Source: Desulfobacterium sp.
GTDB taxonomy: Bacteria > Desulfobacterota > Desulfobacteria > Desulfobacterales > Desulfobacteraceae
Assembly: GCA_030145245.1 (NCBI GenBank)
Contig: JAQYWC010000067.1
Span: 82,493 to 146,492, forward strand
Reading direction: 5' to 3'
Length of the DNA stretch: 64,000 nucleotides
How positions within the stretch are numbered: the first letter of the stretch is position 1; every line of letters starts with the position of its first letter. Positions 37,619-45,775 of this stretch are shown piece after piece. Both the position numbers and the translations under genes were made by a program. Below the pieces are notes generated by a model. The model ran no database searches. It was not told where the DNA came from and was given only the letters and a program-made list of their open reading frames with translations.

Positions 37619-38904
37619 GGTGTATATAACCCGGCCTTCACCGGAAGGTAAAGGGAAAGCTCAGGGAAGAGGGAAAGAATGATCAAAACGATCACATCCA
37701 TGACAATAAAGGGGATGGCCTGCTTGGCAATGGAGTCCACCGACTCCCCGGTGAGGTTGGCCGCCGTGAACAGGTTCACGCCCACGGGCGGGGTGGCCTG
37801 GCCAATGGCCAGGGCCGAGATAAAGATCACCCCGTACCAGAGGGGATCGATCTTGAATGCGGCCAGCACCGGGATGAGAATGGGCATGATCAGGTAGGAG
37901 ATGGAGATGGCGTCCAGGACCATGCCAAGCCCCAGGAGCAGAAAGTTAATCAGCACGATCATCACCACGGCATTGGGCGAGATATGAAGGATCAGTTCCG
38001 CAGCCCTGTCCACGATGCCGATCACCGAGGCGGCCCAGGTGAAGATGCCGGCAAAGACCACGATGAACATGATCACGCTGCTGGTGACCGATGCATCCAC
38101 CAAAAGATGGAGGAAATCGTTCCAGGTGAGGGAGCGATAGACAAACACGGCCACGAACAGACTGTAGAACACGGCCACCACCGCAGCTTCCGTGGGGGTG
38201 AAGATACCCGAATAGATACCACCAAGGACGATCACCGGCGCCAGGATCGCCCAGATAGACTCTTTCAGGGCGGTGAGGATATCCCCCACAGGCGCCCGCT
38301 TGGTATCTCCCCTGTACCCCCGCTTTCTGGAGACAAAATAGGCCACGATGATGGTGCCGACCCCCGTGAGAATACCGGGCACGATGCCGGCAAGGAAAAG
38401 GGCGCTCACCGATACATTGGTGATGTTGCCGTAGATGATGAAGGCGATGCTCGGGGGAATGATGATGGAGAGGTCTGCGGCATTGGCGATCAGGGCCCCG
38501 GCAAAGCTCTTGTCATACCCCTGGCGCACCATGGGAACAAAGAGGATCAGGCCCACGGCTGCCGTGGTGGCAGGGCCGGAGCCGGAGAGGGCGCCCCAGA
38601 ACATGCAGGTGCACACGGCCACCATGGCAAGGCCGCCCGTGGCCCGTCCCACCAGCAGCTCAAAGAACCGGGCAATGGTCTTGGCAAGGCCAGCCTTGTC
38701 CAGGATGACGCCGGCCAGTACAAAGAACGGGATGGCAAGCAAGGGAAATGAGGCAATGCCCGAGGAGAAGTTCACCCCCAGCATCTCGATGCCCAGATCA
38801 AAGGTGAGGATGGTGGCAACGGCGGAGATGCCAAGGGAAGTGCCGATGGGCACCCCGAAAAACATGAGAACAAAGAAACTTGCGGCAATGAGAAGAATAT
38901 CCAT
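37615..38904 (-). CDS. dctM: TRAP transporter large permease (DctM)
   Basis: 429 residues beginning MDILLIAASFFVLMFFGVPI, with about 12 membrane helices. DctM is the substrate-translocating subunit that uses an ion gradient to import organic acids. The start ATG overlaps the dctQ stop by one base (TGATG), so an apparent 34-residue upstream extension inside dctQ is not used. FGVPIGTSLGISAV, PPSIAFIIYG and GQATPPVGVNLF are typical of the family. A dispersed short repeat begins at its stop codon. Confidence 0.95.
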   Translation of the reverse strand: MDILLIAASFFVLMFFGVPIGTSLGISAVATILTFDLGIEMLGVNFSSGIASFPLLAIPFFVLAGVILDKAGLAKTIARFFELLVGRATGGLAMVAVCTCMFWGALSGSGPATTAAVGLILFVPMVRQGYDKSFAGALIANAADLSIIIPPSIAFIIYGNITNVSVSALFLAGIVPGILTGVGTIIVAYFVSRKRGYRGDTKRAPVGDILTALKESIWAILAPVIVLGGIYSGIFTPTEAAVVAVFYSLFVAVFVYRSLTWNDFLHLLVDASVTSSVIMFIVVFAGIFTWAASVIGIVDRAAELILHISPNAVVMIVLINFLLLGLGMVLDAISISYLIMPILIPVLAAFKIDPLWYGVIFISALAIGQATPPVGVNLFTAANLTGESVDSIAKQAIPFIVMDVIVLIILSLFPELSLYLPVKAGLYTP

Positions 38905-39386
38905 CAGTCGGCCTCCTCCTCGATCTTCAGCCGTTGGACGGCGTCCCTGTAGATCCCCCGGAACACAAAGACTGACAGGACCGGCACGCCTGCATAATAG
39001 ATCCACACGGGAATGCTCAGGGAGGCCGAGGTGGCATGGAAGAGTGTCAGCTCATCATAGATCGCCTGGATCATAAAAACATCCACCAGCACGAATAAAA
39101 CAGCGCTCAGCAGGGCACTTGCCAGAACCACGGTTTTCTTGAGTTTTTTGGGAAACAGATTGTAAAAGGTGACCACCCCCAGCTGCCCGCCCCGCTCAAA
39201 GGCGATGCCGCACCCCACTACGGTCATCCAAACAAACATGTTGATGGTGATCTCCTCTGTGGATGCGATGGAGAAGTGGAAAAAATAGCGGCTCACAACA
39301 TTTGCAAAGGCAATGAATGCCATTGAAAACAGCAGAATGGCCGTCACCAGGTAATCGAGTCTCAACCCTTGCTTCTCTTTTTCCAT
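38904..39386 (-). CDS. dctQ: TRAP transporter small permease (DctQ)
   Basis: 160 residues with four predicted membrane helices and the family segment STEEITINMFVWMTVVGCGI. DctQ forms the membrane complex with DctM and is required for transport. AAGGAGG lies before the ATG. It sits between dctP, separated by a stable hairpin, and dctM, overlapping by one base. Confidence 0.93.
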   Translation of the reverse strand: MEKEKQGLRLDYLVTAILLFSMAFIAFANVVSRYFFHFSIASTEEITINMFVWMTVVGCGIAFERGGQLGVVTFYNLFPKKLKKTVVLASALLSAVLFVLVDVFMIQAIYDELTLFHATSASLSIPVWIYYAGVPVLSVFVFRGIYRDAVQRLKIEEEAD

Positions 39387-39407
39387 ATTTTCTCCCTCCT
39401 TAATGCA

Positions 39408-39439
39408 AAAGCCCCTGGGATCAGGAATCCAGGGGCTTT
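39408..39439 (-). other. Intercistronic hairpin between dctP and dctQ
   Basis: AAAGCCCCTGG (39408-39418) pairs perfectly with CCAGGGGCTTT (39429-39439) around a 10-base loop. On the minus strand, TTT followed by TGC gives only weak termination. Such hairpins often let the binding-protein message accumulate above the permease message by partial termination or 3' protection. Confidence 0.65.
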
Positions 39440-39457
39440 AAAGTCAATCAGCAGATT

Positions 39458-40528
39458 TTAGTCTGCCATATCCTGTTTTGCGGTTTCGTAAAGCTCTTTT
39501 CCGATCTTTGGCACCCACTTGTCATACACCGGCTCGGTTGCCTGCCTGAAGGCCTTTTCAGCCCCGGGGGTGAGGAAGTTGACCTCCATGCCCTTGGATT
39601 CGAGATAACGAACCGGATCCGGCACCTCCATCTCGTAGTTGAACTCGTTTTTCAGGATGTTGATGGAGACGTCGCCGTCAAGCCCAGCACGGCACAACGC
39701 CTTTTCAAACCGGGCAGACTCCCTGGCCGCCTCGGAGATGGCTTTCTTGATGTCGTCCGGGAACTTGTTCCACTGGCGGGTGCCCCAGTAGACCACCACG
39801 GGATCCACCAGATAGTTCCAGAAGGAGGCATGGTTGTGGTACTGCCAGATCTGCACGGGGATCAGCACGCCCACCGGGTTCTCCTGGCCGTCCACAACCC
39901 CCTGCTGGAACGCGGTCTGGGCATCCCCCCAGTTCATGTTCACGGGATCGGCCCCAAGGGCCCTGAAGGTGTCGATGAAGATGGGGCTTCCCACGACCCT
40001 GAGCCTCAACCCCTTCATGTCTGCCGGGGTGTTGATAGCCCGCTTGCTGTTGGTCACCTGGCGGAATCCGTTTTCGGCCCAGGCAAGGGGGGTGAGCCCG
40101 ATCCGCTCCATCTTCTTGAACAGGACAGCCCCGGTTTTGCCGTTCTCAAGCCGATCCAGGTTCTCAAAGTTATTAATAAAAAAAGGTAGGGAGAAGATGT
40201 TCATCTCCGGGATCACCGGGGAGGAATTGATGGTGGATTCATAGGCGCAATCGATCACCCCCTTGGCCACCATCTGGGGGGATTTGAGCTGGGCCCCTTT
40301 TAAAAGGGAGCTGCCGAAATAGGGCTTGATATGGATCCTGCCCTGGGTCTTCTCAGCGACCAGCTCGCTGAACTTGATGGCCCCCATGCCCCAGTAGAAG
40401 CTGGGCCCCACGTTCACCGTCATCTTGTACTCTTTCTTGAATTTTGCAGCCGTCGCGGGAAGGGCAACCATCACCACAAGCAATGCCGAGACAACTCCGA
40501 TAACACCTCGTTTCAACCACGCGTTCAT
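39458..40528 (-). CDS. dctP: TRAP transporter substrate-binding protein (DctP)
   Basis: 356 residues with a clear signal peptide (MNAWLKRGVIGVVSALLVVM, then VALPATAA). It carries the DctP-family GPSFYWGMGAIKFSELVAEK, LRVVGSPIFIDTFRALGADP and the arginine that salt-bridges the carboxylate ligand (in LRLRVVGSP). It captures an organic acid in the periplasm for DctQM. The start is set by GGAGG eight bases upstream; a TTG 21 bases earlier overlaps that site. The ligand is not predictable, but 2-oxo or C4 acids are usual. Confidence 0.93.
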   Translation of the reverse strand: MNAWLKRGVIGVVSALLVVMVALPATAAKFKKEYKMTVNVGPSFYWGMGAIKFSELVAEKTQGRIHIKPYFGSSLLKGAQLKSPQMVAKGVIDCAYESTINSSPVIPEMNIFSLPFFINNFENLDRLENGKTGAVLFKKMERIGLTPLAWAENGFRQVTNSKRAINTPADMKGLRLRVVGSPIFIDTFRALGADPVNMNWGDAQTAFQQGVVDGQENPVGVLIPVQIWQYHNHASFWNYLVDPVVVYWGTRQWNKFPDDIKKAISEAARESARFEKALCRAGLDGDVSINILKNEFNYEMEVPDPVRYLESKGMEVNFLTPGAEKAFRQATEPVYDKWVPKIGKELYETAKQDMAD

Positions 40529-40892
40529 CTGGAACTCCTCCTTTTTCAATTAATTAAGCGTTTCGACGCCCCTGCCTGAAAAACGGGCGGGGAAAAGGCA
40601 AACACCAATAATTAGAGAAGGCCAGGGGTGATGTCAATGGTTTTCTGGCAGCTGCATTCAAAATACAGCCCCGGCGTTTCCCATACTTTTCTTGACAACA
40701 AGCAAGGTCCTATCCTATGTAAAATATGTGGCTGTTTTTTTAAACCGAAAAGTACGGCCGGACATTCAAGCATTAAAAGAATCACTTCCAGAGACGCCTT
40801 ACCAAGCTTACGCACGATTTTCAAATATAAAAAAGAACCAAAATCGGAGGATCACCATACCTGTGACAAATTAAATCAAGGGATTAAAGATC
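40529..40892. other. Divergent intergenic region between the TRAP operon and the pseudopilin gene
   Basis: 364 bases. It contains a good minus-strand promoter for dctP (40609-40637) and a plus-strand TTGACA at 40692-40697 with only a poor -10 (TATGTA, 40716-40721). A 91-codon frame at 40628-40903 has neither a ribosome-binding site nor conserved motifs and is not called. Confidence 0.55.
40609..40637 (-). promoter_or_regulatory. Sigma-70 promoter of the TRAP operon
   Basis: On the minus strand a perfect TTGACA (40637-40632), 17 bases of spacer and TAATTA (40614-40609) predict a start near 40602, about 74 bases ahead of the dctP ATG. Confidence 0.5.
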
Positions 40893-41414
40893 ATGACGGG
40901 TAAGATTATCTCCATTTTACGATCAATAGGCGCCAAGAGCTTTACAGGTCGGCACAGGGAGACTAGGAAAACACCCTTTCTTTTATCCAGCGAAGGCATC
41001 TCCCTGGTTGAATTAGTTGTGGTACTGGCAATCATTTTGGTTCTGTTTTTTTCAATCGTACGTTTCATGGCAACATCCCAGAAAAAAGCACATGATATTG
41101 CCGCCAAAAGTGATTTAAGGAATTTTGCTACCATTGTGATATCCGGAGAATATATGTACGAAGATATGGTTCTGGCAACGCCCAATCAAAAACTTTGCCA
41201 TGATCGATCGCGGGTTGACTTCACCCTGCCCAATTTCACCCTGTCAAAGGGTGTTTGCATTACTATCCTTTCCGGGAACCCCAGAAGACTGAACGACAAG
41301 GAAAACCCGTATATTGCATCCTCAAGGTACAAAGATTCAACGACAATATATAATTACAATTTTGCAACTAAAATACTTTCCGACAGAGAGGCATCTAAAG
41401 ATGGGAAAATCTAA
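40893..41414 (+). CDS. Type IV pilin-like (pseudopilin) protein
   Basis: 173 residues. After a long basic leader of about 34 residues comes a prepilin-type signal, SSEGISLVELVVVLAIILVL, with the cleavage glycine, an Ile at +1 and Glu at +5. The processed protein would be an N-terminal hydrophobic helix plus a small globular head with two cysteines (KLCHDRS and KGVCITI), perhaps a disulfide. No secretion ATPase or prepilin peptidase gene is nearby. It overlaps the next gene by 14 bases, suggesting joint expression with the HAMP-domain protein. Function unknown. Confidence 0.8.
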   Translation: MTGKIISILRSIGAKSFTGRHRETRKTPFLLSSEGISLVELVVVLAIILVLFFSIVRFMATSQKKAHDIAAKSDLRNFATIVISGEYMYEDMVLATPNQKLCHDRSRVDFTLPNFTLSKGVCITILSGNPRRLNDKENPYIASSRYKDSTTIYNYNFATKILSDREASKDGKI

Positions 41415-42036
41415 TCATAGAAAATTTAAAAATTATCTGATCCATAAGGACTTTCAAATCAGGATCATACTTTATTCCTTATTATTCATAGGCCTGATCA
41501 CGACTTTCACCATCGCCATCACCCTGTCCCCTTATGTAAATAAGATGGTTCACTCAACGGTTCTTGAAGAACAAATGGCTGCAGCCGAAACATATATGCT
41601 GCTGTTAAAATTGATACCCGGCATCTTTGTATTGTCGGTTATCTTTTTATTCACCATGGTTTTTTTCACCCATCGGTTATGCGGGCCATTGGTTAATTTC
41701 CTGCGAAGTTTTGAGGCCGGGGTTAAAGGAGACCTGACCCATAAAGTGCATTTGCGGAAAAACGATTATTTAAAGGAAGAAAGTTCTGTTTACAATGAAA
41801 TGATAGATAACTTGACCCTTAAACTGATGAGCATAAAGAGAAACAGTAAAGAGGTTCAGGCCCTTTTAAATGGAATAATTGAGGAAACAGACAAACCAGA
41901 CAGAATCGAGGGTAACACAATAGCTGAGAAAGCAAACAACGCATTAAAGAGCACTGAAATGGTCGTTGAAGAGATATCATTCTTCAAATTACCCGAAGAT
42001 TCTGACAGGAGGGAACCGTCCCCCCTGCCAGAGTGA
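41401..42036 (+). CDS. Two-helix membrane protein with HAMP-like domain
   Basis: 211 residues from ATG at 41401 (GAGAGG just upstream); a longer frame starting at 41314 would lie inside the pilin gene and is not used. Two membrane helices (about 21-45 and 70-95) flank a very short external loop. TMVFFTHRLCGPLVNFLRSF then EAGVKGDLTHKVHLRKND is a HAMP linker. The remainder is helical and polar, without a kinase, methyl-accepting or cyclase domain, ending EPSPLPE. It could relay a signal from the partner pilin-like protein to an unlinked cytoplasmic output protein; that is inference. Confidence 0.75.
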   Translation: MGKSNHRKFKNYLIHKDFQIRIILYSLLFIGLITTFTIAITLSPYVNKMVHSTVLEEQMAAAETYMLLLKLIPGIFVLSVIFLFTMVFFTHRLCGPLVNFLRSFEAGVKGDLTHKVHLRKNDYLKEESSVYNEMIDNLTLKLMSIKRNSKEVQALLNGIIEETDKPDRIEGNTIAEKANNALKSTEMVVEEISFFKLPEDSDRREPSPLPE

Positions 42037-42039
42037 GGG

Positions 42040-43350
42040 TTAGAGATTAAAGTCGGGATACGCGTTTCCGCCGTGTTCAGTGAAATCGAGTCCCTCCAGC
42101 TCCTCCTCGGGAGAGCAGCGAAGACCGATGGTTGCAGCAATGAGCTTGAACATGGCAAAGGCTGTGGTAAAGGTCCAGGCAAAACAGGCCAGGATACCAA
42201 CCACCTGGACCATGACGATGGCAAGGGTCACCCCCTCCATGTTGAAAAGGCCGGCCGCCAGGGTTCCCCAGGCACCGCACACTCCGTGGACAGACACGGC
42301 GCCAACAGGATCATCGATCCTGAGCTTGTCAAAGAAGAGAACCGAAAGAACCACCAGGACGCCTGATACGGCCCCGATGATGATGGCGCTGGAAGGCGAA
42401 ACATTAGCGCAGCCCGCCGTGATGCCCACAAGTCCTGCCAGGGCGCCGTTCAAACTCATGCCCACCTCGGGCTTTCCAAGCTTGATCCAGGAGACGATCA
42501 TGGCGACCACACACCCGGTGGCGGCAGAGAGGTTGGTGTTGACAAAGATCATGGCAATGCTCGTGTCCGCCGTGGTGGTGGAGCCGGGATTGAATCCAAA
42601 CCAGCCGAGCCAGAGGATGAATACCCCCAGGGACGCAAGGGGGATGTTGTGACCGAGGATGGGTCGTATGCCCTCCTCCGTGTATTTTCCCGTGCGGGGA
42701 CCAAGGACAATCGCTCCTGCAAGGGCTGCCCACCCGCCCACACTATGGACGACGGTTGAGCCGGCAAAGTCGATGAACCCGAGGCCTTCAAGCCAGCCCG
42801 AACCGTTGAAAAGGCTGCCCCAGGCCCAGCTGCCGAATATGGGGTAGATCAGGGCTGACACAACGATGCTGTACACAAGGTAGCCGGTAAATTTGGTCCG
42901 CTCGGCCATGGCACCGGATACGATGGTGGCGGCGGTGGCGGCAAACACCACCTGGAACATCCAGAAGGCAAGAATCCAGGGATCACCGTCCGGGGTGAAG
43001 TCGCTCAGGAAAAATCCCGAGGTACCTAAAAACCCTGTGGGGGAGGCCCCGAACATCAGGCCGAATCCGACGGCCCAGAAGGCAAGACTTCCCACGGAAA
43101 AATCCATGAGGTTCTTCATCATGATGTTGATGCTGTTCTTAGCCCGGGTGAATCCCGCCTCGACCAGGGCGAATCCCGCCTGCATGAAAAATACGAGGCA
43201 GGCAGCGATCAGGGTCCAGAGGTAGTTGGCATGGGTCTGGACAAGTTCGATGGCCGCTTTGTTACTAAGGGGTGAAGGAGGGGTATCCCCTGCAAAAACT
43301 GGGGTTAAATACAAACACAATAGCGCGGTTACAATTAATATTCGTTTCAT
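42040..43350 (-). CDS. amtB: Ammonium transporter AmtB
   Basis: 436 residues: a signal peptide, then 11 membrane helices. Conserved blocks include WTLIAACLVFFMQAGFALVE, GSAWGSLF-like motifs (GSWAWGSLFNGSGWLEGLGF) then IDFAGSTVVHSVGGWAALAG, and VHGVCGAWGTLAAGLF with the pore His residues. It conducts ammonium or ammonia across the inner membrane. The stop of the HAMP-protein gene lies 4 bases away on the opposite strand. It follows glnK by 63 bases, the classic glnK-amtB pair in which the PII protein blocks the channel under nitrogen excess. Confidence 0.97.
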   Translation of the reverse strand: MKRILIVTALLCLYLTPVFAGDTPPSPLSNKAAIELVQTHANYLWTLIAACLVFFMQAGFALVEAGFTRAKNSINIMMKNLMDFSVGSLAFWAVGFGLMFGASPTGFLGTSGFFLSDFTPDGDPWILAFWMFQVVFAATAATIVSGAMAERTKFTGYLVYSIVVSALIYPIFGSWAWGSLFNGSGWLEGLGFIDFAGSTVVHSVGGWAALAGAIVLGPRTGKYTEEGIRPILGHNIPLASLGVFILWLGWFGFNPGSTTTADTSIAMIFVNTNLSAATGCVVAMIVSWIKLGKPEVGMSLNGALAGLVGITAGCANVSPSSAIIIGAVSGVLVVLSVLFFDKLRIDDPVGAVSVHGVCGAWGTLAAGLFNMEGVTLAIVMVQVVGILACFAWTFTTAFAMFKLIAATIGLRCSPEEELEGLDFTEHGGNAYPDFNL

Positions 43351-43413
43351 CGGTGGCTCTCCATGAATTAATGATTTTACAGTATAAGGGGGTTAAGGAA
43401 ACGGGACGACGAC

Positions 43414-43752
<339 letters not shown>

Positions 43753-44089
43753 CTACTCCACGTCCTTTCCTGTTTTGGGTTTTGGTTTTTTTCAACTGTA
43801 ACCCAATACTGCACACAGGATGCCAAGGCCTGAAAAAAGCACACACAACAAGCTAACACGCTGCAATACCGGGCCTTTCGACACACCGAAGCCCATGCAG
43901 CATAATTTAAGGCGCATTAAAACAATTACACTTTTGGCAGCAAAACCGATACTAATTACATTTTTGAAATATTAAGAAATGATCCGGCACGGATAAAACG
44001 CCAAAGGACCCGGTCTTCCGGGAAGAGATGGGGGGAGGAACAGGATAGAGACAAAAACTTTGAATTACGCACACCCTTGAAAGCGCTTG
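43753..44089. other. Control region upstream of glnK-amtB
   Basis: 337 bases with no gene visible. The glnK-proximal part holds a sigma-54 promoter. The distal part is AT-rich in the middle and carries a short palindrome TCTTCC/GGAAGA near 44013-44025. NtrC sites would be expected 80-200 bases upstream of the promoter, but I could not identify them with confidence. Confidence 0.5.
43810..43825 (-). promoter_or_regulatory. Sigma-54 promoter of glnK-amtB
   Basis: On the minus strand TGGCATCCTGTGTGCA (43825-43810) matches TGGCAC-N5-TTGCA with two mismatches and the invariant GG and GC exactly 12 bases apart. The start would be near 43798, about 46 bases before the glnK ATG, as expected for an NtrC-dependent nitrogen promoter. 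Confidence 0.65.
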
Positions 44090-44497
44090 TCAGCCCCCAA
44101 TTACACGATCAATCAAAGACTGCAACATGGCTGCACCGTTTGGCGTGAACAGCCAGGCAAACCCACCACAGTTCAGCAAAACCGTTACCCGGAAAACAAC
44201 ACGGAATTTTCGTTTCCGGGACTTGTGCCGCAACGTTTGCTGGGCAACGAGCGCTCCGGGCCACCCCCCAGCCAATGACAGCAGGTGCAGGGTGCGTTCC
44301 CGGGTTCGCCAGGCGCCTCTCCTGGCTGCCGATTTGTCGACTGCATAGACGATGAAAGTGAGCAGGCTCACGCCCATATAAAGGACAAGAATAAACGACG
44401 GTATCCGGGCGGTATAAACAGAGACAACGACAATGACGAAAAAGAGTGCAGCAGCCATGCTTATTCTTTTTGCCTCATTTTTCATTGGGCTCGTCAT
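44090..44497 (-). CDS. DUF1294-family small membrane protein
   Basis: 135 residues from ATG at 44497, or 131 from ATG at 44485; neither has a good Shine-Dalgarno. Two N-terminal membrane helices (about 15-55) lead into the DUF1294 block YAVDKSAARRGAWRTRERTL then HLLSLAGGWPGAL, QQTLRHKSRKRKFR and a third hydrophobic segment. The family's function is unknown. The gene follows ridA by about 30 bases, and its start region is covered by a perfect 12-bp hairpin (44484-44510), which could couple or throttle its translation. Confidence 0.85.
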   Translation of the reverse strand: MTSPMKNEAKRISMAAALFFVIVVVSVYTARIPSFILVLYMGVSLLTFIVYAVDKSAARRGAWRTRERTLHLLSLAGGWPGALVAQQTLRHKSRKRKFRVVFRVTVLLNCGGFAWLFTPNGAAMLQSLIDRVIGG

Positions 44498-44510
44498 GGA
44501 CGAGCCCAAT
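44484..44510 (-). other. Perfect 12-bp hairpin over the DUF1294 start codons
   Basis: ATTGGGCTCGTC (44484-44495) and GACGAGCCCAAT (44499-44510) pair perfectly around a 3-base loop. It lies 15 bases after the ridA stop and includes both candidate start codons of the next gene. No T-run follows, so attenuation or mRNA protection is more likely than simple termination. Confidence 0.6.
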
Positions 44511-44525
44511 CAGAGGACAGACAGA

Positions 44526-44906
44526 TCAAGAGTCAAAGGTGGCAATGGCATCGATCTCCACCATCACGTCCTTGGGAAGCCTTGCCACCTCAACGCACAC
44601 CCGGGCGGGTTTATGGTCCCCCATGAACCGTGCATAGACGGTGTTGAGCTGGTCAAACAGGGCGAGATCCGACACATATACCGTTGCTTTCACGATGGCT
44701 TCCACCCCAAGGCCGGCGGCTTCCACCACGGCTTTCAGATTTTTCAAAGCCTGGCCTGCCTGGGTCTCCATGTCCGTTCCCGTAACAGTCCCTGTTTCAG
44801 GATCAAGGGGAATCTGGCCTGAGACGTACAAGGTGTTGCCGGACCTGACGGCATGGGAGTAGGGGCCGATGGCTGCGGGGGCTTCGGTTGAATTGATAAG
44901 CTCCAT
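44526..44906 (-). CDS. ridA: RidA-family enamine/imine deaminase
   Basis: 126 residues, MELINSTEAPAAIGPYSHAV. RidA hydrolyses reactive 2-aminoacrylate-type enamines released by PLP enzymes. Key marks are IGPYSHAVRSGNTLYVSGQI, GLGVEAIVKATVYVSDLALF and the catalytic Arg in PARVCVEVARLP. AAAGGAG eight bases before the ATG fixes the start. It lies 13 bases after the CbiR-like gene, at the end of the cobamide operon, near the PLP enzyme CobD; co-location may be functional or incidental. Confidence 0.93.
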   Translation of the reverse strand: MELINSTEAPAAIGPYSHAVRSGNTLYVSGQIPLDPETGTVTGTDMETQAGQALKNLKAVVEAAGLGVEAIVKATVYVSDLALFDQLNTVYARFMGDHKPARVCVEVARLPKDVMVEIDAIATFDS

Positions 44907-44919
44907 TGATCTGTCTCCT

Positions 44920-45732
44920 TTATGGTTTGGGTTCAGCGGAAAAAAAGTTCTCCATCCACGCCACAGAAGCGTTGAGGTTATCAAGGTTGAACACCTCAAG
45001 GCTCACCACCCCGGTGAACTGCTTCAGCACCTCAAGGGTTGGCAAGACCCGTTCCATGGGCGTCTTGTCAAGGCCCTGGTGATCCTTTGGCGGATCAAAC
45101 GAGAAATCCACCCCGTGGAAATGCACCAGGGGAATTTTTGACCGGTACCGCTCAAAGATCTCTGCAATGTCGTAATCGTACTTGATCAGATGGCCTGCGT
45201 CAATGCAGACAGACATGGGGGAGTTGTCCATCACCGGAAAGAGAATCTCCGGGGGATATTCAAGGGTTTCAATGGTGATCAGGCTTGGATCGGGAACCCG
45301 TGCAGCAAGGTCATCAAGACTTTTCATCACCCGCTCCTGCCAGCGCTTGATCCCATCTTCCCCTGCCTCCCGATCTTGGGCCGTAAAGTCAAGGTGAAGG
45401 GTATGGGTGGTGGGGGCGAGGGGCGCCACAAGTTCCATGACCCGCTCCACCGTATCGATCCCCTCCGCCCTTTCCTTTTTGGAACAATGGGCAAGGGAGA
45501 TGTCCGTTGGCAGATGGATGTTGTAGGTGACCGAAAGCGCCTGGGACAGCCGGGCAAGCTCGTCGATATCGGCCCTTGGCGGCAGGTATTCAAGGGGCTT
45601 GCTCTCGAATATCAACAACTCTATCTCGTCAAACTTATGCCCAAGTTTCCTCACATTGGGGACAATGTGGTCGTGATAGATAAACGATGTGGTGCCGAGC
45701 CTGAAGGGCCGGGCTGTTTTCAGCATGGACAT
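44920..45732 (-). CDS. cbiR: CbiR-like cobamide-remodelling phosphodiesterase (AP-endonuclease-2 barrel)
   Basis: 270 residues, MSMLKTARPFRLGTTSFIYH. The TIM-barrel sugar-isomerase/AP-endonuclease-2 fold shows metal-ligand candidates in ESKPLEYLPP, YNIHLPTD, THTLHLDF, ETLEYPPE, CIDAGHLI and VHFHGVD. CbiR proteins, described in Akkermansia, open the nucleotide loop of cobamides so the lower ligand can be swapped. Assignment rests on fold plus its position 22 bases after copy B of the short repeat and directly downstream of cbiB, cobD and cobS. A generic sugar-phosphate isomerase is the alternative. Confidence 0.75.
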   Translation of the reverse strand: MSMLKTARPFRLGTTSFIYHDHIVPNVRKLGHKFDEIELLIFESKPLEYLPPRADIDELARLSQALSVTYNIHLPTDISLAHCSKKERAEGIDTVERVMELVAPLAPTTHTLHLDFTAQDREAGEDGIKRWQERVMKSLDDLAARVPDPSLITIETLEYPPEILFPVMDNSPMSVCIDAGHLIKYDYDIAEIFERYRSKIPLVHFHGVDFSFDPPKDHQGLDKTPMERVLPTLEVLKQFTGVVSLEVFNLDNLNASVAWMENFFSAEPKP

Positions 45733-45754
45733 GGTCTCTTCCCTTAGTTTCTTA

Positions 45755-45775
45755 GTTCTGGCTTGTCCAGGTTAA
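45755..45775 (-). repeat. Dispersed short repeat, copy B
   Basis: On the minus strand it reads TTAACCTGGACAAGCCAGAAC, matching copy C at 20 of 20 shared bases. Its TAA is the cbiB stop codon; the cbiR-like start lies 22 bases downstream. Confidence 0.75.

Noticed and set aside
37615..39006. DctM start 34 codons further upstream
   Set aside because: The extension lies wholly inside dctQ in another frame and reads as arginine/glycine-rich sequence, whereas the TGATG junction gives a normal DctM N-terminus.
40628..40903. 91-codon open frame with a CKICGC motif
   Set aside because: No ribosome-binding site, unusual composition, and it overlaps the pseudopilin start; probably chance.
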